From Panopea generosa (Eukaryota; Mollusca; Bivalvia; Adapedonta; Hiatellidae), in contig CM055899.1 in the NCBI GenBank assembly GCA_029582155.1, forward strand, positions 79,263,219 to 79,327,218: a DNA stretch of 64,000 nt. The letters are read 5' to 3'. Below the pieces are notes generated by a model, which worked only from the letters and a program-made list of their open reading frames with translations, was not told the origin of the DNA and ran no database searches. Below are positions 58,221 to 64,000 of the stretch, piece after piece. Numbering within the stretch: position 1 is the stretch's first letter; each line of letters begins with the position of its first letter. The translations under genes and the position numbers were made by a program.

Positions 58221-58766
58221 CTGTATAATAAATACAAATTAGCATTACTTGCCCCAGTTTTACTAAACATCTCAACTTGAAATTTCCTCAACTCAAATCT
58301 TTGTAAGGTTATAACTTCATTTTCTAATGATCATTTTGCAATTTAACCTTTACTAATGTGTAATTTGCTGAAACTACATTAACATTACACCCCTTGTTTT
58401 TGGAGCTTTTCATTGTCAAGAAGCATTTATGCATTAATAAGTATTATCTGACTTGGAACCAAAAAATGTAGACCTTGATAAGACTTGAAATTACTTGCAG
58501 GCTAATCTGGATCTTGGATCATGCTTACATACATGTACTTACTCTCACATACATGTACATGAAGACAGCTTTGCAGTTTAGCACAGCATGTCCTTTCATA
58601 GTTAACTCATTATTATTGTAATTTGCAACAAACATAAGTTACTTATGCCGATAAAAAATTTAACACCAAAGAGAACCTTGTGTTGTTTTACAGGTATCTC
58701 AGGTGTGAACTACGGTCATTACAGGTTTTCTAGGTATGACTAAATGCTTCCTGAAATCCAACTCAC

Positions 58767-58904
58767 CTGCATTGGATGATATTTGAGACAGAGAATGTCC
58801 TCGTCCTGGTTACATAGTTGGGCAAACTCTATAAGAGGATCCTGCAATCTCCTGGCTATACACACGGCATGTCTTAGTACTGGCGGGTACTCCCGGAACT
58901 CCTC
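58767..58904 (-). CDS. SUPT6H: SPT6 exon, YqgF end (f111-f156)
   Basis: [20 protein letters not shown] then [20 protein letters not shown] and KYHPMQ. Acceptor ACCAG, donor GTGAGT. Confidence 0.97.
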
Positions 58905-58964
58905 CTGGTGTCAAGAAATTAACAGGGTTAAATATGCTGTTTTACAAATAATTATTGATTGACT

Positions 58965-59247
58965 GAATATTTAACATCATTTTAATGCCATCAAAGGCTT
59001 ACAGACGATCAGTTAACCTCACCATTGTTTCCTGTGATCCTGAAATATTAACCAGTACTAGAGCACACCCCTTCTCTGCAAGTAACTGGTAACTTTCCCA
59101 CTTGAATCGGCGGTGAGAGACGAATGATAACGAGACACAATGTTGTATATCTATCATAATGGAGACTGTTGCCAGGCGGGGATTCAAACTCATTGCCCCT
59201 TGATTGATAGTCAGACGTGTAACCAACTGAGCTAATTGGGCCTGGCA
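58965..59247 (-). mobile_element. SINE family B, full-length copy
   Basis: On the - strand: A box TTAGCTCAGTTGGTTACACG, B box GAGTTTGAATCCCC, body ATGATAGATATACAACATTG, TTCAAGTGGGAAAGTTACCA, tail GATGGCATTAAAATGATG. The best head in this family. Confidence 0.87.
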
Positions 59248-59409
59248 TGTTACAAATAACAATAGCGTTAACACATGGATGACTTCCTATATTTTTCATA
59301 CGGCTGAATTCATTTCATAAAGCATTAAATTAAACTTTGCCTTATGATTTTAAACTAAGAATGTTATAAGGGCATTTAATTTTAATACAGATTTTATGTA
59401 CATAACAGT

Positions 59410-59775
59410 TATATGTAACATAAAGTTTTATTGGTGGAGAAAGACCATAGAATGAATGAATATGTTAAAGAGTCACTTTCAATAATTTTTTCAGCCTTAT
59501 TGCGATGTTGTCTACTTGAAAGTATTCCGAGTGCTGCCTCACTGGTGTCATGTCCCAACACATGGTATGATACCCCACATTATACACATAATAAGGAATC
59601 GCACCCCGAACTTTCGCAGGTGAGGCAGACACTCTACAACAAGACCAGCTGCATTTTATCCGCTTATTTATATATAATTATATAGAACCAGCAAGAAAAA
59701 TAACTGGCAAACTATCTTTTTCAAAGTATTTGGAGTAACTATAACCTCAATGTTGAGAAGTGACATTGAGTCATC
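59410..59775. mobile_element. SINE family A copy split by a Meta-type SINE
   Basis: Outer copy: AAAGTTTTATTGGTGGAGAA ... GAATGAAT on the left, AGAACCAGC ... AACTGGCAAACTATC on the right. The normal junction is GAATGAATCTGAGTAGAACC, so the inner piece (about 59455-59685) was inserted there. Confidence 0.8.
59455..59685 (-). mobile_element. Meta-type SINE nested in a family A SINE
   Basis: On the - strand: head GTAGAGTGTCTGCCTCACCT, B-box-like GGGGTGCGATTCC, central block GTGGGGTATCATACCATGTG and GAGGCAGCACTC, then CTGAAAAAATTATTGAAAG. Confidence 0.8.
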
Positions 59776-59935
59776 AACATATTGGCCACCAAGGAAACTC
59801 AACAGTTTTGGAATGAGATGTACATGTTTCCCTTTATCTCAAAATTATTTCTTTAAAAAAAATACTATCTCTTTATATCTAAAATTTGATAACAAATGAC
59901 TTCATTTAAAATAGTTTAAATAACTATGTGATCAC

Positions 59936-60071
59936 CTCTGCCCTACTGCTGTTTGCATAGACCATGGCCAGCTCATTGTCCACCAATTCTACGTTGATTG
60001 GGGGCATCTGTTGTTCCTGTTCCAGCTCTGCTATCACTTTCTTAATGTCGTCAATGATCATCAGGGCATCA
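59936..60071 (-). CDS. SUPT6H: SPT6 exon, YqgF/RNase H-like (f65-f110)
   Basis: YDALMIIDDIKKVIAELEQE then QQMPPINVELVDNELAMVYA. VELVDNELAxxY is the strongly conserved strand of this domain. Acceptor TTACAG, donor GTGATC. Confidence 0.97.
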
Positions 60072-60559
60072 CTGTAACAGAAAACATAATAAGTCATGTA
60101 CATGTAAATAGAATAGTACAAAATATCTTGTGTATAATAAATATTATCAAATAATTATATTGATACTGCAATGAACTATTGCTTCTTCACAGGCCATTTA
60201 AGCACAGGGGCACCCAAGCACTTGACTATCAGAAATGGTATTCCTCTAGCGTTGAATTTTTAAGAAAATTTTGAAAAAGCTCACTTTCTTCTTAATCATT
60301 GTTTTTCTTTGCATGTCTTTACTCATTTGAATGCCTAAAATGAAACATACAAAATATGATGACTTTTTCTGATTAATACAAGTTTTACGAGTGAAATATA
60401 TTTTCAATGAGTACCTTACACAGTGCTTGAAAGTGTTTATGTGCTCTTACCCCAGCGCTTGCATTCCTTCCTGTGGAGAACCCTGACATTTTTTTAATGT
60501 GTGATATTTTGTAAATTCTGTTTGAACACTCACAAAAATAAACTAGAAACGTGTCTGTC

Positions 60560-60830
60560 AACATGAATCCCCTCGCTATTGATCAGAAGCCTAATCTTTT
60601 AACTAGAAATTAAGTGTAAAGGGGCCATAACTCCTGCAAAACTTGACCAACTCTATTTAATAATTACACTGGTACACATGAAATATTGGTTTAATACATA
60701 GACCTTGTCAGAGGTTATTGATTAGAAACTAGTTTTTTACAGAATGCACAGACGGACGGACGGACAGACAGAAATAATATTCAATACCCCTTCACCATTC
60801 CTCGAATGACAAAACTGAACTAAAACAGCC
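60560..60830. repeat. Dispersed noncoding repeat with ACGG microsatellite
   Basis: GGGGCCATAACTCCTGCAAA, a microsatellite-like GACGGACGGACGGACAGACA and TACCCCTTCACCATTC resemble parts of noncoding dispersed repeats seen in bivalves. Boundaries not defined; SPT6 intron. Confidence 0.5.
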
Positions 60831-61124
60831 TTTTTAAGGTAAAAATAATGTGCTAAAATTTAATATTAGTTTGTGATAAACAGATTATACAGCATACTGT
60901 TAAAAGTGTCGGCATCAGCAACATTTTTTTACTGTTTATGTATTTACAGTGTATAGTGCCATTGGCGAAATTGAGAGCATCTACGGCTTTTAACTGCCAG
61001 CTAGAACGTTCCCAGTTATTTTTTTAATGTTGTATCAACAATGCATGCAGTCCGGTTATTATTGGATACGAAAAAGCATAAAAATGTATATTAAACAAGG
61101 TTTGCTTGATTCGATGTCTCTCAC

Positions 61125-62015
61125 AAAACAACATTCAGCACTGGTTCTACCCATGAAGCAGACAATATTCAGTACTGGTTCTACCCAGGAAGCAAACAAC
61201 ATTCAGCACTGGTTCTACCCAGGAAGCAGACAACATTCAGTACTGGTTCTACCCAGGAAGCAGACAACACTCAGCACTGGTTCTACCCAGGAAGCAAACA
61301 ACTCAGTACTGGTTCTACCCAGGAAGCAAACAACACTCAGTACTGGTTCTACCCAAGAAGCAAACAACATTCAGCACTGGTTCTACCAAGGAAGCAGACA
61401 ACACTCAGTACTGGTTCTACTCAGGAAGCAAACAACACTCAGTACTGGTTCTACCCAGGAAGCAAACAACACTCAGTACTGGTTCTACCCAGGAAGCAGA
61501 CAACATTCAGTACTGGTTCTACTCAGGAAGCAAACAACACTCAGTACTGGTTCTACCCAGGAAGCAGACAACACTCAGTACTGGTTCTACCCAGGAAGCA
61601 GACAACATTCAGTACTGGTTCTACCCAGGAAGCAAACAACACTCAGGACTGGTTCTACCCAGGAAGCAGACAACACTCAGTACTGGTTCTACCCAGGAAG
61701 CAAACAACACTCAGGACTGGTTCTACCCAGGAAGCAGACAACACTAAGTACTGGTTCTACCCAGGAAGCAAACAACACTCAGCACTGGTTCTACCCATGA
61801 AGCAGACAACACTCAGGACTGGTTCTACCCAGGAAGCAAACAACACTCAGTACTGGTTCTACCCAGAAGGCAAACAACACTCAGTACTGGTTCTACCCAG
61901 GAAGCAAACAACATTCAGCACTGGTTCTACCCAGGAAGCAAACAACACTCAGTAATGGTTCTACCCAGGAAGCAGACAACACTCAGTACTGGTTCTACCC
62001 AGGAAGCAGACTCAA
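61125..62015. repeat. 34-bp satellite in SPT6 intron, about 26 copies
   Basis: Unit CACTCAGTACTGGTTCTACC plus CAGGAAGCAAACAA. Variants: AGACAA for AAACAA, ATTC for ACTC, and one unit shortened by 4 bp. The core AGTACTGGTTCTACCCAGG is also the tail of SINE family D. A 257-codon frame is the translated repeat. Confidence 0.95.
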
Positions 62016-62078
62016 GAGTGGTTCATATAAACTTCAAGCTTTCTTTGCAATCAAACTTATACTAATTAAAAATCTTAC

Positions 62079-62155
62079 TAATTTTCTGCAGTGACTGCTA
62101 TCACATGTGGCTTTTTGGTTTCAATGAAATCCTTCAATTTATCCATGTCTTTCTC
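62079..62155 (-). CDS. SUPT6H: SPT6 exon, YqgF/RNase H-like (f40-f65)
   Basis: EKDMDKLKDFIETKKPHVIA then VTAEN. Matches the KPHVVTVAGEN strand of vertebrate SPT6. It begins only about 64 bp from the 34-bp satellite. Donor TA|GTAAGA, phase 2. Confidence 0.94.
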
Positions 62156-62224
62156 CTGTGAATATATTTAAACAATACATGAACGTACAAACTAATGAGA
62201 AAACATTTATTCAAATAGAATTTA

Positions 62225-62475
62225 TTTGTTTGCTTGTTTGTGTGAGGCTTAATGCTATTTTCAAAAATGTTTACATTAGATAACAGTGTTCAGTGTGCAC
62301 CTAATCATGTTCTTGTGATTGGTTAGGCAGTTAACCAGTACTATTCATGGTTTATGGTAACAGAACAAAGTTCATGACCAATCATCACAGAGATTAGCCG
62401 GCTGGCAATTCAAACTCAGGATACCTGGACTGTCAGTCAGATGCTTTACCAATTGAGCTTCCTGAACCCTGCATA
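62225..62475 (-). mobile_element. tRNA-derived SINE, family B-like
   Basis: On the - strand a head with AAGCTCAATTGGTAAAGCAT, GACTGACAGTCCAGG and GAGTTTGAATTGCC; the body is diverged and includes AGTACTGGTTAACTGCC. Tail TAGCATTAAGCCTC is family A-like. Confidence 0.6.
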
Positions 62476-62839
62476 ATTAATTTGAATCCCATTGACATCG
62501 AACATGAACTTGTATTTCAACAGATTGCAGCACATATTACATAACTATATATATTGCAATTATTTCAGTTGATCTGAATTAGCAAAATGCATTAGAGAGA
62601 AGGTTAAAGCATCCCTTTCTGTTGTCAGTACTGTGCACCATGTATTACACATTTCTCTTTGATAACAACATAATTTGACATATTAACATAAAGTGGAGAA
62701 TCTTTAACTTGTTATATACAAGACGTAATGAATGGATGAGTCTCCAGATCCAAATATCTGTATGTAAACTGGTTCTGATAATGTGTTATAGTTCAAACTT
62801 ATTTATTTTCCTACGATTGTGAAACAAGTTATTACAAAT

Positions 62840-63003
62840 TAAACAAATCATGCTTGAAGTCTACCTGGGTAGAACCAGTACTAAGCATATGGGGAAAAGC
62901 GTCTTGCTCAATGAAACCTCACACAGCCACGGGGGAGGATCGGACCCCAACCCTCTGATCTTGGGTTCGATGCTCTACCACTAGAACACATGCTCCACAA
63001 TGT
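62840..63003 (-). mobile_element. SINE family D, best copy
   Basis: On the - strand: A box TAGTGGTAGAGCATCGAACC, B-box-like GGGTCCGATCCTCC, then GAGCAAGACGCTTTTCCCC and tail TTAGTACTGGTTCTACCCAG-GTAGACTTC. Ends about 20 bp from the SPT6 exon at 63020. Confidence 0.78.
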
Positions 63004-63019
63004 ATTAAATGTGTCAAAC

Positions 63020-63137
63020 CTTTTCTTCTCTCTCTCCAGGTCTATTGGAGCGGATACGTTTTGTGAGATTTTGCAGACGTAGAAAATCTGTGACTTCTCC
63101 ATCTCCGTTGACTAGAGCTCCAAATGATGTTATATCT
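63020..63137 (-). CDS. SUPT6H: SPT6 exon, YqgF (f1-f39); first in window
   Basis: [20 protein letters not shown] then [19 protein letters not shown]. Matches [16 protein letters not shown] of vertebrate SPT6. The first base completes a codon begun in an exon beyond the window. Acceptor CTCACAG, donor GTTTGA. Confidence 0.95.
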
Positions 63138-63482
63138 CTGTGAGAAAGAAGATAATTATTATGTTTTTGTTGATGAATCATTAAAATAAAGCCCTACAAA
63201 ACAGCATTTATTTTTTCTTCAAATTACCTTGCCTACTCAACCAGTGTTTATAAAGTCTACACTATATAAGGATACTCTTTAATAAACTTAATTTTTTGGG
63301 ACAACAAAAATTGAGCATAATGTTTTTATCAGCAACTTCTCTTATGTTGTAAAAATTTAATGAAAACTGGAAATGTAATAGAAAACAAACATGGACATAA
63401 ACAGCACCTTGCTCTCTGAAATGAATCATTTTCCAAATAAAAATTAACAATGAAAAGCTGTTTTCTTCTTCTAAAGTATTTT
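63138..63482 (-). other. SPT6 intron, no exon seen
   Basis: No sequence matching the preceding SPT6 residues was found; the next upstream exon must lie past the window edge. Confidence 0.5.
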
Positions 63483-63723
63483 TTTAATGGGGTTTAATGC
63501 CATTTCAACACATTTCATGTTATATCTGGCATATCCAGTTTTACTGGTTAAGGAAGATCTCAGACTGAGTCAGACTGAGTAGAACCATCATCCTTCCACA
63601 AATGACAGGCAAACTTACTCACATAAAGATTTTGGAGTGAGCAGGACTCGAACTTACAACCTTAACGGTGAGAGGTAAGTGACCTTGAGATGGCACCTTA
63701 GACCACTCTGCCATGGAGGACCC
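63483..63723 (-). mobile_element. SINE family A, full-length copy
   Basis: On the - strand: head GGTCCTCCATGGCAGAGTGG (A box) with GGTTGTAAGTTCGAGTCCTG (B box), body CATTTGTGGAAGGATGATGG, GGATATGCCAGATATAACAT and tail GGCATTAAACCCCATT then A-rich. A good reference copy. Confidence 0.88.
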
Positions 63724-63764
63724 TCTTTTAAAGTAAATCTTATCTTATTATTTAGGAAACATCA

Positions 63765-64000
63765 TATTTGTCCTGGCTTCTGTTTTACCATCATATACTT
63801 AAAAACTTAAATCTAAAAAAAGCAGCCAGGTGATCATGGTTTTAGACTGGTTCCAGTATAGCTGCATTTTGTTTCAATGATAGTTATTATATGAAAGAAA
63901 AATAACCTGTCAAAACTTATTTAAGTTTTGAAATATTTAAGTAAAATGTATGCACTCAAGCTCAAGTTTCATTTTCAGTTAACATTTTTATTCCTCAAAG
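63765..64000. repeat. Dispersed repeat of unknown class, second copy
   Basis: Shares CTGGCTTCTGTTTTACCA, ATACTTAAAAACTTAAAT, CTGGTTCCAGTATAGCTGCA and TATTTAAGTAAAATG with 45840-46110. Continues past the window edge. Confidence 0.55.

Noticed and set aside
61027-61800. 257-codon + strand frame
   Set aside because: Translation of the 34-bp satellite; no domain, and the array reads through several frames.

Overview
The window is typical of an invertebrate animal genome: AT-rich, with short exons in long introns, GT-AG splice sites and a heavy load of repeats. The repeat types (a SINE with a MetaSINE-like central domain, several other tRNA-derived SINE families, Tc1/mariner-type elements, helitron-like elements and many minisatellites) together with the two genes point to a mollusc, most likely a bivalve. 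I infer the organism from sequence style and cannot name the species.

Two real genes were found, arranged convergently. On the + strand, nine exons (9672-27615) join in frame into a complete 335-residue PLP-dependent serine racemase-like enzyme. On the - strand, nineteen exons (63137 down to 40737) encode the C-terminal 948 or so residues of the transcription elongation factor SPT6 (SUPT6H): YqgF/RNase H-like end, helix-hairpin-helix, death-like, S1, tandem SH2 and the SP/TP-rich tail ending in a stop. Its 5' half lies beyond the right edge. I set each exon boundary by hand from splice sites, reading frame and family conservation, and the phases agree at every junction.

Layout: 1-2500 is a G-rich minisatellite. 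2500-9600 is repeat-rich and holds a GIY-YIG endonuclease remnant and a broken Tc1 element with both terminal inverted repeats. 9672-27615 is the racemase gene, with SINEs, MITEs, a LINE fragment and a 1.7 kb helitron-like element in its introns. 27.6-40.6 kb is the gap between the two gene 3' ends; it carries a 3.2 kb array of a 64-bp satellite and a second, inverted copy of the helitron-like element. 40.7-64 kb is the SPT6 gene, whose introns contain four large minisatellites (31, 28, 54 and 34 bp), a pogo-like MITE and many SINEs.

The two genes are not known to work together: one is amino-acid metabolism or D-amino-acid synthesis, the other is nuclear transcription. I found no RNA gene, CRISPR array, operon-like system or clearly new multi-gene system. 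The most interesting signals concern repeat biology: a satellite that looks born from a SINE tail, a Tc1 insertion dated by a duplicated microsatellite, unrelated elements sharing the same termini, and satellites with coding-like or splice-like structure.
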